Positions 1 to 9,862 of a stretch of DNA of 64,000 nt are shown piece by piece. Position 1 is the stretch's first letter. Each line of letters begins with the position of its first letter. The stretch lies in contig NZ_NEVL01000003.1 of assembly GCF_002261335.1 (NCBI RefSeq), positions 1,240,001 to 1,304,000 on the forward strand, given 5' to 3'. Below the pieces are notes generated by a model, which made no database searches, was not told the DNA's origin, and saw only the letters and a list, made by a program, of their open reading frames with translations. The position numbers and the translations under genes were made by a program. This stretch comes from Bordetella genomosp. 1. Lineage in GTDB: Bacteria; Pseudomonadota; Gammaproteobacteria; Burkholderiales; Burkholderiaceae_B.

Positions 1-297
1 GCCGCCGAGCTCGACGGGGCGCGCCTGACGATGCCCACGCTGGCCCCGCGCGAGACGGCGGTCTCGGCCCTGTTCCCGACCGGCCAGTGGCTCGACGTGC
101 CACCCGCGCCGGCCCGGCTCGAGCTCGCGATGCTGGCGCGCGATGGCCTGTTCAGCGAGATCGAGGACTGGCTGCCCCGCACCGTGGCGCTGCACCCCGG
201 CTTCGAGGACTTCTATGCCGAGGTGCGCAAGGCCGTGTTCTCGCTCGACCTGCACCGGCTCGAAACGCTGGCCCTGCACGGCCTGCAGCCGGCCTGA
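1..297 (+). CDS. C-terminal end of a protein entering from the left edge, probably a hybrid sensor kinase
   Basis: The frame is open from base 1 and stops at the TGA at 295-297, so only the last 98 residues are visible. They contain no complete domain. The tail is helical, with the pattern SEIEDW, LHPGFEDFYAEV and LDLHRLETLA. From memory this resembles the C-terminal tail that follows the receiver/Hpt region in large hybrid histidine kinases of Bordetella and related genera. That family call is inference. A diguanylate cyclase gene follows 200 bp downstream on the same strand, which would suit a sensor-output pair. The reading frame itself is well supported by codon use; the product name is not. 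Confidence 0.5.
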   Translation, partial: AAELDGARLTMPTLAPRETAVSALFPTGQWLDVPPAPARLELAMLARDGLFSEIEDWLPRTVALHPGFEDFYAEVRKAVFSLDLHRLETLALHGLQPA

Positions 298-496
298 TCG
301 CGCCGTGGCGCGGCAGGCTCGCAGTTTCAGGACAAAAACTTCGCCCACGCAAAGCGTTTTTCCCTTCACGAAAAGGGGGGCATGGCACCCGGACGCAACA
401 CTCGCATCGTGGCGCGCTGTCATGCCATGACGCTGGCGTTGCACGGCGGAAGGTTCGCAACGTCTTGAGTTCTTTTATCAGGCCCGTAGGGAAACC

Positions 497-1273
497 ATGA
501 AAGACATTCACCCGCGACACGAACCCTTCTTTTCGCTGACCAACCAGGATGTGCTGCTCACCCCGGGCGGCCTGCGCGCCCTGATGCACGGCATTCCCGA
601 GGCCGACCCGGCGGCGCGGCCGGGCGGCGACGCGGCGGCCTCCGACATGATGGCGCGCATCCGCCAGCTCGAGTTCCAGAACCGGCGGCTGCGCCACCTG
701 AGCATCACCGACGAGCTGACCTGCGCCTTCAACCGGCGCCACTACTCCACCAGCTACGCCCAGCTCGTGCACCTGAGCGGCACGCCCCACGCCCGCACCG
801 GCGCGATCGCGCTGTGCCTGTTCGACATCGACCACTTCAAGGCCTACAACGATGCCTACGGCCATCCGCGCGGCGACATGGCGCTGCAGGCGGTGAGCTG
901 CGCGGTGTCGAACATGCTGCGCTGCGGCTCCGACCGGCTGTTCCGCTTCGGCGGCGACGAGTTCGGCGTGCTGTTCCGCGCCGCCACGCCGGAGGAGGCC
1001 CTCGGCCGCACCCAGACCTTCCAGCAGGCCATCGACACGCTGCGCATCGCGCATCCCGGCACCCGCAACAAGCTGCTCTCCGCCAGCTTCGGCATCGCCT
1101 GGCACCCCGCCCCGGCCGCCCACGGGCTGGACGCCAAACAGATCTACGCCGCGGCCGATGCCATCCTCTACTCCGCCAAGCAGGAAGGCCGCAACTGCGC
1201 GCTGCTGCAGGTCATGGCGGACCCGGCGCCCGAGACGCCGCGCTGGGACCGGGGCACGCAGGCCATGGGCTGA
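497..1273 (+). CDS. GGDEF-domain diguanylate cyclase
   Basis: Makes cyclic di-GMP from two GTP. The protein is 258 aa with no membrane segment. Residues 1-60 are a short N-terminal region with a likely helix (DMMARIRQLEFQN), followed by a GGDEF domain from about 68 (SITDELTCAFNRR) to 245. The metal and substrate site LFDIDHFKAYND (108-119) and the signature GGDEF (152-156) are intact, so activity is expected. The product-inhibition I-site (RxxD five residues before GGDEF) reads CGSD, with the arginine displaced one position to R142, so feedback inhibition may be weak. A purine-rich AGGGAAA sits just before the ATG. No sensory domain is encoded, so control may come from the upstream kinase-like gene or a partner. 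It converges with pgaABCD, whose PgaC/PgaD homologues are c-di-GMP receptors in E. coli. Confidence 0.93.
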   Translation: MKDIHPRHEPFFSLTNQDVLLTPGGLRALMHGIPEADPAARPGGDAAASDMMARIRQLEFQNRRLRHLSITDELTCAFNRRHYSTSYAQLVHLSGTPHARTGAIALCLFDIDHFKAYNDAYGHPRGDMALQAVSCAVSNMLRCGSDRLFRFGGDEFGVLFRAATPEEALGRTQTFQQAIDTLRIAHPGTRNKLLSASFGIAWHPAPAAHGLDAKQIYAAADAILYSAKQEGRNCALLQVMADPAPETPRWDRGTQAMG

Positions 1274-1341
1274 CACCGCCCGCCTGGCCGGTGGCGGCCG
1301 GTACGCGTCATCGGAACGCTGACAACCCTGGACGACGGCCC

Positions 1342-2484
1342 ATGCACTTCGACTTCGAGAACGGCACGTTCGGCCATCTGCGCCACGCCCCGCAGGCCGC
1401 CGCCATCGTTCACGCCGGCGGCGCGTTGAGCTGGCAGACGCTGCACGCGCAGACCCGCAGCTGGATCCAGCGGGCGCTGGGCGCCGGCGCGCGCACCGAA
1501 CACGCGCTGGTGATCCTCGGCCACAACGAGCCGGCCATCGTCACCGCCATGCTGGGTTGCCTGGTGCTGGGCGTGCCGTATGTGCCGGCCGACAGCCGCG
1601 ACAACGTCGACCGGATCCGCCGCATCGTCGACCACGCCTGCGCCTCGCTGATCTACGACACGGCGACCGACCGCTTCATCGTGGGTCCGGCGGGCGCGCG
1701 CACGCTCACGGAGCGGCGGCTCGCCTGCATCATGTTCTCGGCCGCGGGCGGCCACGAGCCGCTGGGTGCGCAGATCGGGCGCGAGAGCATCTCGGCGCAG
1801 GCCAAATGGCTGCGGCGCCAGGCCGGGCTGGGTGCGGCGCCGGTGTTCATGGGGCCGGCCTCCTTCATGTGCGGCCGCGCGATCCTGGACCTGCTCGGGC
1901 CCATGGCGACCGGCGGCACGCTGGTGCTGCGCCCGGCCGCCGACGAGCCGCAATCGGGTTCCTATGCCGAGCACCTGGCGCGCCACGGCGTGAGCGTGCT
2001 GGTGGCCAAGCCCGCGTTTCTGCGCCAGCAACTGCTGGATCCGGATTTCGACGGCCGGCGCCTGCCGGCCCTGCACACGCTGATCCTGGGCGCCGAGCCC
2101 ATCACGCCGCCGCATTTCCTCGCGCTGCGCCAGCGCTTTCCGGCGGCGCGCATCATCCGCAACTACGACCGCGTCGAGGTCACGGGCGCGGCCACGTGGA
2201 GCGAGATCGACGCCTCGATGCACGATCCGCTCGCCAACACCTACACGCTGGGCCACGCGCGCTCCTGCGGCGAAGTGTTCCTGCGCAATGGCGAGATCTG
2301 CGTGGCCGGCCCCACCGTGATGCGCGGCTACATCAACGCGCCCGAGATCAACCGCATGCGGCTGTTCCAGCACCGCGGCCGGCCGGCCTATCGCACCGGC
2401 CATTGGGGCATGATCGACGAACGCGGCCTGGTCTACTGGCAATCCCAGGCCGGCCCGGAAGACGCCGCCGCGGCGCCGGCGTGA
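1342..2484 (+). CDS. Degenerate adenylation-domain (AMP-binding, DltA/NRPS-like) protein, probably not catalytic
   Basis: A 380-aa protein with the fold signature of the large N-terminal subdomain of ANL adenylating enzymes: LGCLVLGVPYVPADSRDNVDRIRRI (71-95), the core at 215-260, GEICVAGPTVMRGYINAPE (317-335) and YRTGHWGMIDERG (350-362). Three catalytic elements are eroded. The phosphate loop TSGSTGxPKG reads SAAGGHEPLG (133-142), the NxYGPTE motif reads NYDRVEVTG (274-282), and the ribose-binding Asp of YRTGD is His354. The roughly 100-residue C-terminal lid with the catalytic lysine is missing. The start is the ATG at 1342, 68 bp after the cyclase stop, and codon use matches its neighbours, so it looks maintained rather than decayed. 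A binding or regulatory role linked to the cyclase or PNAG locus is inference. It could also be a pseudoenzyme for an envelope-modification step. Confidence 0.7.
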   Translation: MHFDFENGTFGHLRHAPQAAAIVHAGGALSWQTLHAQTRSWIQRALGAGARTEHALVILGHNEPAIVTAMLGCLVLGVPYVPADSRDNVDRIRRIVDHACASLIYDTATDRFIVGPAGARTLTERRLACIMFSAAGGHEPLGAQIGRESISAQAKWLRRQAGLGAAPVFMGPASFMCGRAILDLLGPMATGGTLVLRPAADEPQSGSYAEHLARHGVSVLVAKPAFLRQQLLDPDFDGRRLPALHTLILGAEPITPPHFLALRQRFPAARIIRNYDRVEVTGAATWSEIDASMHDPLANTYTLGHARSCGEVFLRNGEICVAGPTVMRGYINAPEINRMRLFQHRGRPAYRTGHWGMIDERGLVYWQSQAGPEDAAAAPA

Positions 2485-2586
2485 AGCTCCGGCGGCCGGC
2501 GCATCCCGTTCGGGGTCATCGCAGGGAGATGCCGCACGGCGCGGCACCTGGCCGGCGGCGCCGGCACGCCTGCGCCCGCGATGCGC

Positions 2587-3030
2587 TCAGGCCGCGTCGG
2601 CCACCACGGTGAGCCGCGGCACCGGATGCTCCACGTCCACGATCAGTCCATGCGCATCGAAGTGGACGGTCGCGCTGCGTGACTCCTGCAGCCGCACCAG
2701 GCTCTTGGGCGAGTCGCAGAACGACAGGATGCGGCGCAGGTCCAGGTGCGCGCCGCGATGGCGGCGCCGGTCCAGGCCGCTGAAGCGCGCGCGGTTGTAG
2801 CGGGCCCAGCACACCAGGATCGAGGCCATCAGCATGGCGGCGGCCGCGTAGGCCGCCAGCGTGTCGAGCGAGGGCAGCAACCGCAGCCACGGCGAGATGC
2901 CCAGCCTGCCGGCATGCAGCACCGCCAGGATGCCGGCGCCGATCAGGTAGAAGAAGCCGGCCCAGGCGAGCGCGGTGAGGATCATGTCGACGGATTGGCC
3001 GAGACGGGAACGCTGGGTACGCAGAATCAT
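2587..3030 (-). CDS. pgaD: PgaD-like subunit of the poly-N-acetylglucosamine synthase
   Basis: A 147-aa inner-membrane protein with two hydrophobic segments at about 16-38 and 53-76, then a basic cytoplasmic tail, as in PgaD/BpsD. In E. coli, PgaD pairs with the glycosyltransferase PgaC and the two together bind c-di-GMP, which activates polymer synthesis. The ATG at 3030-3028 overlaps the pgaC stop as ATGA, so translation is coupled. It is the last gene of pgaABCD. PgaD is poorly conserved, so the call rests mainly on size, topology and position. The Bordetella name would be bpsD. Confidence 0.85.
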   Translation of the reverse strand: MILRTQRSRLGQSVDMILTALAWAGFFYLIGAGILAVLHAGRLGISPWLRLLPSLDTLAAYAAAAMLMASILVCWARYNRARFSGLDRRRHRGAHLDLRRILSFCDSPKSLVRLQESRSATVHFDAHGLIVDVEHPVPRLTVVADAA

Positions 3031-4361
3031 GGTGTGGGCGCCTTGATGCCGCGGTCCGGGCTCACCCAGCGCGCACGGCGCCGCCGGACCATCAGCATGA
3101 CTTTGGGGAAACTGACCAGGGTGGTGAACAGACTGATCATCCAATAGGCGAACGGATACCAGATGACCCAGAACATCGCGCGCGCCAGCCCCGGCTCGTA
3201 ACGCCGGTCGACCAGCACGCTGATGCCGAACTGCATCAGACACACGATCGCGAGCACCATGCCGGTGAAGGCCGGCGGCACGAAGTTCGCCACGTGCAGG
3301 GCGGGCGGCAGCGGCAGCACAAGCCCGATCAGGCCGAGCAGCGCGAAGATGGCGAAGGCGAAGGCCCACACCGTCGACAGGCAGAACTCCGCCATCATCG
3401 GCCACATGCGCCGGTACTCCCAGCGCCAGATGCCCGTCATGTTCTTCAGGAACACCTCCGCCCCGCCCTGCGCCCAGCGCAGGCGCTGCCGCCACAGCCC
3501 GGCCAGGGTCTCGGGCATCAGGATCCAGCACAGGCCGCGCGGCTCGTAGAACACCGACCAGTGATCGCGCTGCAGCTTCCAGCTGATGTCGATGTCTTCG
3601 GTGATCATGTCCAGGCTCCAGTAGCCCACCCGGTCGAGCGCGGTCCGGCGAAACGCCGCCACTACGCCCGACACCGTAAACACCTGGCCATACACGCGCT
3701 GCGTGCGCTTGATCAGGCCGATGATGGACGAGAACTCGCCGACCTGGATGCGGCCCACCAGCGTGGAGCGCGTGCGCACGCGCGGATTGCCGGTCACCGC
3801 GCCCACGCGCGGATGCAGCACCAGCGGGCGCACCAGGTGCACCACCGCGTCCGGGTCGAGCAAGGCGTCGCCGTCGATGCAGACCAGGTACTCGCTGTGC
3901 GCGGCCAGCGCACCCACCCGCAGCGCCATCGCCTTGCCCTGGTTCGTGGCCAGGTGGATGACGCGCAGGCGCTCGTCCTCCAGCACCATCTCGTCGAGCA
4001 TCTGCGCGGTGCCGTCGGTGGAGCCGTCGTTGATCGCGATCACCTCGATGTGCGGATAGCGCTGCGCCAGCGCCGCGCGCAGCGTGTCGCGGCCGTGGGC
4101 CGCCTCGTTGAAGCACGGGACCAGGATAGTGACCAGCGGCTCGCCCGGCAGGCGCGGCGGCGGCACGCCCGGCCCTACCGGCCAATGGCGCTCCCATTGC
4201 AGCCAGAAATAGAGGCCGCCGGTCATCCAGATCACCGACATCAGCATGGGATAGAAGAACACGAAGTCCAGCAGCACCTCGCTGGTGAGCACCAGCATGA
4301 GCCCGAGCGGCAGGCCGGTCACGAGGCACAGGATGGCGAAGGCGATCAGGCGTTGGGTCAT
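3027..4361 (-). CDS. pgaC: Poly-beta-1,6-N-acetyl-D-glucosamine synthase (family 2 glycosyltransferase)
   Basis: Polymerises UDP-GlcNAc into the PNAG biofilm polysaccharide at the inner membrane. The 444-aa protein has membrane helices at about 7-28 and 33-54, a GT-A catalytic domain (75-310) and C-terminal helices at about 325-350, 358-380 and 390-412. The GT2 motifs are complete: NDGSTDGT (111-118), DGD (163-165), the catalytic-base motif TED (254-256) and QRLRW (292-296). Its ATG overlaps the pgaB TGA (ATGA) and its stop overlaps pgaD in the same way, a tightly coupled BCD unit. E. coli PgaC is about the same length. The Bordetella name is bpsC. Confidence 0.96.
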   Translation of the reverse strand: MTQRLIAFAILCLVTGLPLGLMLVLTSEVLLDFVFFYPMLMSVIWMTGGLYFWLQWERHWPVGPGVPPPRLPGEPLVTILVPCFNEAAHGRDTLRAALAQRYPHIEVIAINDGSTDGTAQMLDEMVLEDERLRVIHLATNQGKAMALRVGALAAHSEYLVCIDGDALLDPDAVVHLVRPLVLHPRVGAVTGNPRVRTRSTLVGRIQVGEFSSIIGLIKRTQRVYGQVFTVSGVVAAFRRTALDRVGYWSLDMITEDIDISWKLQRDHWSVFYEPRGLCWILMPETLAGLWRQRLRWAQGGAEVFLKNMTGIWRWEYRRMWPMMAEFCLSTVWAFAFAIFALLGLIGLVLPLPPALHVANFVPPAFTGMVLAIVCLMQFGISVLVDRRYEPGLARAMFWVIWYPFAYWMISLFTTLVSFPKVMLMVRRRRARWVSPDRGIKAPTP

Positions 4362-6373
4362 CGCACGGGATACCAGGAGTCGGAGATGGCCGGCCGGATC
4401 GTCTCCAGTGCCGGATGGTCCTGCAGGAAGTCGTCGGGGTAGTAGCCGAAGTTGCGCGCGCCGCGCAGTTGCAGGCGCTGCATCCAGCCCGCGATCACGG
4501 CCGCGTCGATCTCGCTGTCGGCGGCCGCCTCGTCGCGCCAGTCGCGCGTCTGCAGCTCGAACACCGTGCGGTCCAGGCCGCCCGGGCGGCGCGCGACCTC
4601 GTCGACCATGCGATCGAGCCAGGCGTCCTCCTGGCCGGCCGGCACGTCCTCCATGTAGGGCATGGCCATCGGCGCGGTCCAGTCGTAGGCGGCGAGGAAG
4701 TCGTCGAGGTTCTGCGCGAACCAGGCCTCGCTCGCGGGCTCGAGGATGGGCGGCGCATAGATGTTGCGCGCGGTCTTGATGCGCGGCCCGCGCACCTCCC
4801 TGACCGTGTCGGCCAGCGCCAGCGTGAAGTCCACCAGGTGGCGGCTCTTGAAGCGGGTCCAGCGCGCCATCGCGTCGGGATCGGCGCGGATCGCGCCCAC
4901 GCTCGCCGGCAGCCCGGCCGCCGCGTAGGCCGCCAGCGCCGGCGCGCTGGCATCCTCGAAATCGCCCAGCAGCGCATCGTCGTGGAACAGGATGCCGTCG
5001 AAGATCGCCTGGCGCGACAGGTCCTGGTAGATCTCGGTGATGCGCCGCCGCGCCTCGGCATCGAAGGGCGAGAGGCGCCGGTACTGCGCCGGGTCGATCT
5101 CGGCGGCGCCGGTCGCCGGATTCCAGCGCTGCACGCGCGGCAAGGCGGGGTCCAGGTCGAAACTCAGCACCGGCAGCCAGGCGTAGATCTGCACGTTGGC
5201 GCGGTTGCGCAGCTGCCAGGCCACGCGGCTGAACAGGTCGGCGCGCACCGGCAGCCAGCGATTCGGAAAATACAGCTCGCGCGCGAGACCGTCGGCCTGC
5301 GGATCCGCGAAGGCCTGCAGGAACACCGTGTTGATCTGCATGTCCACGATCCGCTGCACCAGCGCGCCCAGGTTGCGGTCGGTCTGCGCCGGGTCGGGAT
5401 CGTAGACGTAATCGATGTCCACGTGCGCCACCCGCATCAGCGGGCGCGCCTCGGTGCCCACCACCGAGTTGGCGAAGATGCGCGTGGTGGGATCGCTGGA
5501 AACCAGCAGGCGCGGCGTCGACATCAGGCTCTGCGCGCGCGCCGTGCCGTCTTCGAGCGTCATGCCCATCACGTAACCCTGCTGGCCCGCGATGCCCAGC
5601 GCGGTGCCGCTCTCCGCACCGTACGGCCAGACCCAGGCGCGCGGCGCACGGCCCGTGGCGCGCTCGATCTTGCGTGTGATCGCGCTCACGTCGCGCGTCA
5701 CGCGGGCGCGGTGGGCCGCCTCGGTTTCGTAGGTGCCGGTGGTCTGGTCGTAGATGCGCACCGCGGCCGCCGGCTGGCTGTTGCCCTGCGGGTTCGCAAG
5801 CACGCCGTAATGCAGGCTGTCGGTGTGCGCCGCGATCTCCACCAGGCCCGAGCGCGACAGCTCGCCCACCGCCGCCCAGTCGAGAAAGCGCGCCCGCTCG
5901 ACCTGCGCGCCGCCGAAGTCCACCGGCTGGTCGGCCGGCGTGTCCATCCACTTGCCCACCGGCGCCACCACCGCGGGCCAGTCGAACGCGCGCAGGATCG
6001 GCAGCACGCGCGTGAGCGAGCTGCGGTAGCCGTCGTCGAAAGTCAGCAGCACGGCCTTCGGCGGCAGGTCGGGCCCGCCGCGCTGGGCCGCCAGTATCTG
6101 CTCGATCGTGACCGGCTGGTAGCCATTCTCGCGCAGCCAGGTGAACTGCTGCACCAGGTGATCCGTGCGCACGCTCAGGAAGCGCTGGTCGGGATCCTCG
6201 TCCTCCACGTCGTGGTAGCCCAGCACCACGAACTGGTTGCGCGGCCACGGCGCGTCGGCGTGGCCGCGCTGGCGCTCGGCCGGCGGCACGAATACCGGCA
6301 CATCCCTGGCGCAGGCGCTGAGCACGAGCGCCGCGATACACAAGGCCATTGCACGCAGGAAGGAGAGGCGCAT
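4358..6373 (-). CDS. pgaB: PNAG N-deacetylase lipoprotein with C-terminal glycoside-hydrolase-like domain
   Basis: Partially deacetylates PNAG in the periplasm so that the polymer can be exported. The 671-aa precursor is a lipoprotein: the signal ends in a lipobox with LSA before Cys21. The polysaccharide-deacetylase domain (about 45-300) carries LGYHDVE (51-57) and the metal-binding TFDDG (111-115). The second half (about 320-660) is the PgaB/BpsB C-terminal barrel domain that binds and can cleave the polymer, with [18 protein letters not shown] near its start and an acidic [12 protein letters not shown] stretch. The start lies 9 bp after the pgaA stop, and translation is coupled to pgaC through an ATGA overlap. 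The Bordetella name is bpsB. Confidence 0.95.
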   Translation of the reverse strand: MRLSFLRAMALCIAALVLSACARDVPVFVPPAERQRGHADAPWPRNQFVVLGYHDVEDEDPDQRFLSVRTDHLVQQFTWLRENGYQPVTIEQILAAQRGGPDLPPKAVLLTFDDGYRSSLTRVLPILRAFDWPAVVAPVGKWMDTPADQPVDFGGAQVERARFLDWAAVGELSRSGLVEIAAHTDSLHYGVLANPQGNSQPAAAVRIYDQTTGTYETEAAHRARVTRDVSAITRKIERATGRAPRAWVWPYGAESGTALGIAGQQGYVMGMTLEDGTARAQSLMSTPRLLVSSDPTTRIFANSVVGTEARPLMRVAHVDIDYVYDPDPAQTDRNLGALVQRIVDMQINTVFLQAFADPQADGLARELYFPNRWLPVRADLFSRVAWQLRNRANVQIYAWLPVLSFDLDPALPRVQRWNPATGAAEIDPAQYRRLSPFDAEARRRITEIYQDLSRQAIFDGILFHDDALLGDFEDASAPALAAYAAAGLPASVGAIRADPDAMARWTRFKSRHLVDFTLALADTVREVRGPRIKTARNIYAPPILEPASEAWFAQNLDDFLAAYDWTAPMAMPYMEDVPAGQEDAWLDRMVDEVARRPGGLDRTVFELQTRDWRDEAAADSEIDAAVIAGWMQRLQLRGARNFGYYPDDFLQDHPALETIRPAISDSWYPVR

Positions 6374-6382
6374 GGTCGGGCT

Positions 6383-8920
6383 CTAGAAGCGGAAGGTGAG
6401 GTCGAGGACGAGGCGGACCTCGCGTTCGCGGTCGCCGTCGTAGGGGCGGCTGATCGCGGTGGCCGTGGCGCCGATGGCGAACACGTCGCTGGCCTGCCAG
6501 CGCTGGCCGTAGCTCAGGGTCAGGATCCCGCCCGAGCCGTAGTCGCGCTGCGTATAGAGGCCGGCGCCGAGCGCCGCCGTCTGGGTCCAGACCGACTCGT
6601 AGCGGCGGCTCAGCAGGTGCGTGAGCTGCACGCTCGGCAGGATGGTGAGGTCGGCGCGCGGGTTGAAGTACGGCGTGTCGCGCAGCGTGTTGCGCGAGGC
6701 GGACACGTCCAGGTTCAGGTCGGCGGTCAGCCTGGGATCGGTGTAGAGCCGTTCGCGGCCCTGCACGCCCAGCGTGTAGCGGTGGTTGCCATCGGAGAAA
6801 CGCGCGGGCGACGCCACCAGCATCCATTCGCGCCGCTCGTCGGCACGCCAGCGCAGAAAGGCCGCAAGGCTGTTGGACGACACGTCGTTGGTCAGCGCGC
6901 GCAGGGGCGTGGCACGCGAGCGCCAGTCCGCGCTCGCCCCGACCTGCCACGTGTCGTCCAGGTCCAGCGCGCCCGCCAGCCGCAGGCCCGGCCGGGTGCC
7001 GAAGCCGTAGTTGTTGGCCGACACCTCGCCTTCGAGCGTGACGTCGCGCACCCGCCATTGCAGGCCGGTGCGGGCCCAGCGGTAGCGGCCCTTGCCTTCC
7101 TCGAACTTGCCGGTGGCGTAGCCGGCGCCGGCGAACACGCGCCAGTCGTCGGCAAACGGCGCGGAATACAGCACCGTCTCGACCGCGGTCTCGCCATCGC
7201 CCGCCACGGCGCTGTCGTTGGCCAGGCCGCGCGTGGCCGTCACCTGCAGCTCGGCCTTGTGATGCACGGCCACGGCGCGCGCCAGCTGGCGCGCCGACAG
7301 GTCGTCGGGAAAGCGCGTGATCACGTCGTCGGCAAGCAGATCGGCCTGACGCCATTCCTGCAACGCCAGGGCCGTGTGGCCCTGGCCGGTCTCCACCGCC
7401 AGGCTGCGCGGCGACAGCGTCTCGGCCATTTTCAGCTCGCGCTCGGCCTCGCGCGGGCGCTCGCGCGCCAGCAGCACGTCGGCCCGCCCCGCGCGCAGGC
7501 CCGAGTTGTAGGGCGCCTCGCGCACGAAGGCGTCGAAGCGCGTCTGCGCCGCCTCCGTGTCGCCCGCCAGCAACCGGGCCTGCGCGGCGGCACGGCTCGC
7601 CTCCAGGTGGAGATCGTTCGGCATCCGCATCTCCTGGCCCTTGAAGTAGAGCCAGGGCCCAAAGTCGTCCTGCACCGCGTCGATCGACACGATGGCCTGG
7701 GTCGCGCGTTGGTCCTCCGACAGCGCGTAGAACAGGCCCGTGTGCGTGATGAGGCGGTCGCCCGCGTCGTCGCTGCCGGCGGCCGGGTCGGCGGCGGTCT
7801 CGGCGAACAACGCGGCCGCGCGCTCCGGCTGGCGCAGGTAGAGATAGGCGTTGGCCACGTCGTTGTTGACGTAGCGCGGCACGTTCACGCCCTGCGCCTG
7901 CAGCCGCTCGTACTCCGTCACCACGTCCTGCATGCGGCCGCGCACGTACAGGGCGTGCAGGCGGTCCATGCGCGCGCGCAGCACGTCGCCGGCCGCCTCC
8001 GTGCCGAGCGGCGTCCAGGCCGCGATCTGCGCGTCGAGCAGCGCGATGGCGCGATCCGCCACCACGTTGCGCTCCTGTTCGTTGCGCGCCGGCAGCCCCG
8101 CGATGCGCACCAGCTCGGCCGCCTCGTCGCCCTCGAGCCGGCGCATCTGCGCCGCCGTGAGCAGCTCCGGGTCGGCGCGCGCCACGCGCAGCGCCGCGTC
8201 GGCCAGGCGGGCACGCTGCAACGCGAACACATAGGCCCGCTTGACGTCGGCGCGCCCCGGCGTGAGCTGGTAGGCCCGGTCGGCCTCCTCCAGCGCGGCG
8301 TAGGGCTGTTGGGCGCGCGCATAGGCATAGCTGAGCGCCAGGCGGCGATCCGGATTGCGCGGCGCCGCGGCCACCAGCCGCTGACCCAGCGCGATGGCCT
8401 CGGCATCCTGGCCCGCGTCGGCCAGCACCATGGTCTCGCCCAGCACGAAGGTATCGTCGTGCGGAAAGGGCTTGGCGCCCTTGCGGTACAGCGCCAGCGC
8501 CTGGTTCCAGCGTTTCTCGTCGCGGTACGCGCGGGCGACCACGGCCAGCGCCTCGGCCGGCAGCGGCATGGCCACCGCCATCGATTCATAGACCTCGATC
8601 ACCTCGGCGCTGCGCCCGGCCCGCCCCGCGATCACGATCAGGTCGATGATGGCGCGCACGTCGTGCGGATCGAAGCTCACGCGCTGGCGCAACATCACCA
8701 GCGCGGGGCCGTAGCTGCCCTCGCGGGCTTCGCGGATGAGCGCGTCGTACTCCGCATCGACGCGGGCCGCCGCCGCCGGCGCACATGCCAGCATGCCTGC
8801 GAGGGCGCCGGCGAGGGCGGTGGCCAGCGCGGCGGCCATCGCCCTCGCGCGGGCCCATGGCAACGCGGCCGCGCCGGAGCGCCGGGGGCAATGCGTGGGA
8901 CCTGCCGATCGTCGAGCCAT
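6383..8920 (-). CDS. pgaA: PNAG outer-membrane export porin with N-terminal TPR superhelix
   Basis: Exports partly deacetylated PNAG through the outer membrane. I take the ATG at 8920 (845 aa), which gives an Arg-rich n-region, a hydrophobic Ala/Leu core (about residues 28-45) and an Ala-rich signal cleavage region before VDAEYDALI. An in-frame ATG at 8839 would give a shorter, more typical signal. Residues about 50-510 are TPR-like helical repeats (for example [23 protein letters not shown]), and the last roughly 300 residues alternate as beta-barrel strands ending in a terminal Phe. It is the first gene of the leftward pgaABCD operon. The 5' end is uncertain because the frame stays open about 310 bp further upstream. 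Confidence 0.9.
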   Translation of the reverse strand: MARRSAGPTHCPRRSGAAALPWARARAMAAALATALAGALAGMLACAPAAAARVDAEYDALIREAREGSYGPALVMLRQRVSFDPHDVRAIIDLIVIAGRAGRSAEVIEVYESMAVAMPLPAEALAVVARAYRDEKRWNQALALYRKGAKPFPHDDTFVLGETMVLADAGQDAEAIALGQRLVAAAPRNPDRRLALSYAYARAQQPYAALEEADRAYQLTPGRADVKRAYVFALQRARLADAALRVARADPELLTAAQMRRLEGDEAAELVRIAGLPARNEQERNVVADRAIALLDAQIAAWTPLGTEAAGDVLRARMDRLHALYVRGRMQDVVTEYERLQAQGVNVPRYVNNDVANAYLYLRQPERAAALFAETAADPAAGSDDAGDRLITHTGLFYALSEDQRATQAIVSIDAVQDDFGPWLYFKGQEMRMPNDLHLEASRAAAQARLLAGDTEAAQTRFDAFVREAPYNSGLRAGRADVLLARERPREAERELKMAETLSPRSLAVETGQGHTALALQEWRQADLLADDVITRFPDDLSARQLARAVAVHHKAELQVTATRGLANDSAVAGDGETAVETVLYSAPFADDWRVFAGAGYATGKFEEGKGRYRWARTGLQWRVRDVTLEGEVSANNYGFGTRPGLRLAGALDLDDTWQVGASADWRSRATPLRALTNDVSSNSLAAFLRWRADERREWMLVASPARFSDGNHRYTLGVQGRERLYTDPRLTADLNLDVSASRNTLRDTPYFNPRADLTILPSVQLTHLLSRRYESVWTQTAALGAGLYTQRDYGSGGILTLSYGQRWQASDVFAIGATATAISRPYDGDREREVRLVLDLTFRF

Positions 8921-9200
8921 ACCGGTTCTGTGCGCCGTCTGCGTTAGAGGGGAGGTGTCGAGCGTCGGGCAAGTATGGGGAGGCGGCCGGCGGCCAACCT
9001 TTTCGTGGCCGCCAAAAGCGTTTTCCGCGCGGGAAAATCTGCGCCGATCCGCGGGGCGGCCGCGTTGCAGTGCAAAAGGCGGATTCGGCGCCGTGCACCG
9101 CGCGGGTGCGGGCACCGTTGCGCGCCGTGCCACCCGCGGCGCTCGCAAGCGCCTCTGACCAGCATGAGGCGTCCGATATCCGGCGCGACCCGCGCCGCGT
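8921..9200. other. Divergent intergenic region between pgaA and azurin (pgaA side)
   Basis: No credible gene is present. This is the upstream region of pgaA (leftward). I find no convincing sigma-70 hexamer pair and no clear operator. Around 9000-9030 there is an AT-richer stretch (cttttcgtggccgcc, cgttttccgcgcggg) which is the likeliest place for the pga promoter, but nothing decisive is visible. Confidence 0.4.
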
Positions 9201-9249
9201 TTGCCAAATATCAAGATGCGGTGCGGCCGCAACTTCTACAGTGGTGTCC
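9201..9249 (+). promoter_or_regulatory. Candidate FNR/ANR-dependent promoter of the azurin gene
   Basis: TTGCC-AAAT-ATCAA at 9201-9214 matches the FNR consensus TTGAT-N4-ATCAA at 8 of 10 positions. A TACAGT hexamer at 9237-9242 is a plausible -10. If it spans -12 to -7, transcription starts near 9249 and the FNR site centre (9207.5) falls at -41.5, the exact position used by class II FNR-activated promoters. Azurin genes are known to be ANR-controlled in Pseudomonas. No -35 is needed in this architecture. The leader to the ATG would be about 92 nt. Confidence 0.55.
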
Positions 9250-9340
9250 GGTCAGACGGCCGCCGGCGCTGCCGCGCAGCGCGCGCGGCCACGCGGGCGG
9301 CCCTCGCCCACATCACGTTCCAGACATCAGGAGAACAACC

Positions 9341-9793
9341 ATGGCCCTTGGAAAAACCCTCGCCTGCGTGGCACTCACGCTGGCATCGTCGTCGGCCTTC
9401 GCGGCCGATTGCGCCGTGGAGATCACTGGCAACGACCAGATGCAATACAACACCAAGGCCATCTCGGTGCCGAAGGAATGCAAGCAGTTCACCGTCACGC
9501 TGTCGCACGCGGGCAAGCTGCCCAACAACGTGATGGGCCACAACTGGGTGCTGTCCAAGGCCGAAGACATGCAGGGCGTCGTGTCCGACGCCATGGCGGC
9601 CGGCGCCGCCAAGCACTACATGAAGGAAAACGACGCCCGCGTGATCGCGGCCACCAGGATGCTGGGCGGCGGCGAGAAAGACAGCGTCACGCTCGACACC
9701 GCCAAGCTCGCCGCGGGCGCCAAGTACAAGTTCTATTGCACCTTCCCGGGCCATTCGGCCATGATGAACGGCGAACTGACGCTGGCCCAGTAA
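9341..9793 (+). CDS. azu: Azurin, periplasmic blue copper electron-transfer protein
   Basis: Shuttles electrons in the periplasm between the bc1 complex or cytochromes and terminal reductases, including denitrification enzymes. The 150-aa precursor has a 21-residue signal (cut after AFA), and the 129-residue mature chain matches the family's 128-129. Copper ligands are all present: Gly-His in MGHNWVLS, then Cys, His and Met in [14 protein letters not shown]. The disulfide cysteines (DCAVEI and KECKQF) are retained. GGAGAACAACC precedes the ATG. It is transcribed alone, with a candidate FNR promoter upstream and a hairpin terminator behind. Confidence 0.98.
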   Translation: MALGKTLACVALTLASSSAFAADCAVEITGNDQMQYNTKAISVPKECKQFTVTLSHAGKLPNNVMGHNWVLSKAEDMQGVVSDAMAAGAAKHYMKENDARVIAATRMLGGGEKDSVTLDTAKLAAGAKYKFYCTFPGHSAMMNGELTLAQ

Positions 9794-9811
9794 GCGGCTG
9801 CGCGCCAAAGC

Positions 9812-9847
9812 AAAGGCCGCGCTCCCGCAAGGGGCGCGGCCTGCTTC
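9812..9847. terminator. Bidirectional terminator between azurin and the MFS gene
   Basis: An 11-bp stem, 9815-9825 with 9831-9841 (one G-T pair), with loop CGCAA. It is followed by TGCTTC on the plus strand and by CTTTGCTTT on the minus strand. The T-tracts are weak, but it sits exactly between the two convergent stops (9793 and 9863). Confidence 0.7.
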
Positions 9848-9862
9848 ATGGGCGGCAGGCGT

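Noticed and set aside
357-380. Hairpin with flanking T and A/G runs between the first two genes
   Set aside because: The stem is only 5 bp and the T-run precedes rather than follows it on the plus strand, so it is not a credible terminator.
152-1276. Long minus-strand frame over the first 1.3 kb
   Set aside because: Its translation is low-complexity Arg/Ala/Gly-rich and lies opposite the clear GGDEF gene.
4415-8947. Very long open frame (about 1,500 codons) on the plus strand opposite pgaBA
   Set aside because: It is an antisense shadow caused by the high GC content. The minus strand encodes recognisable PgaB and PgaA in the same span.
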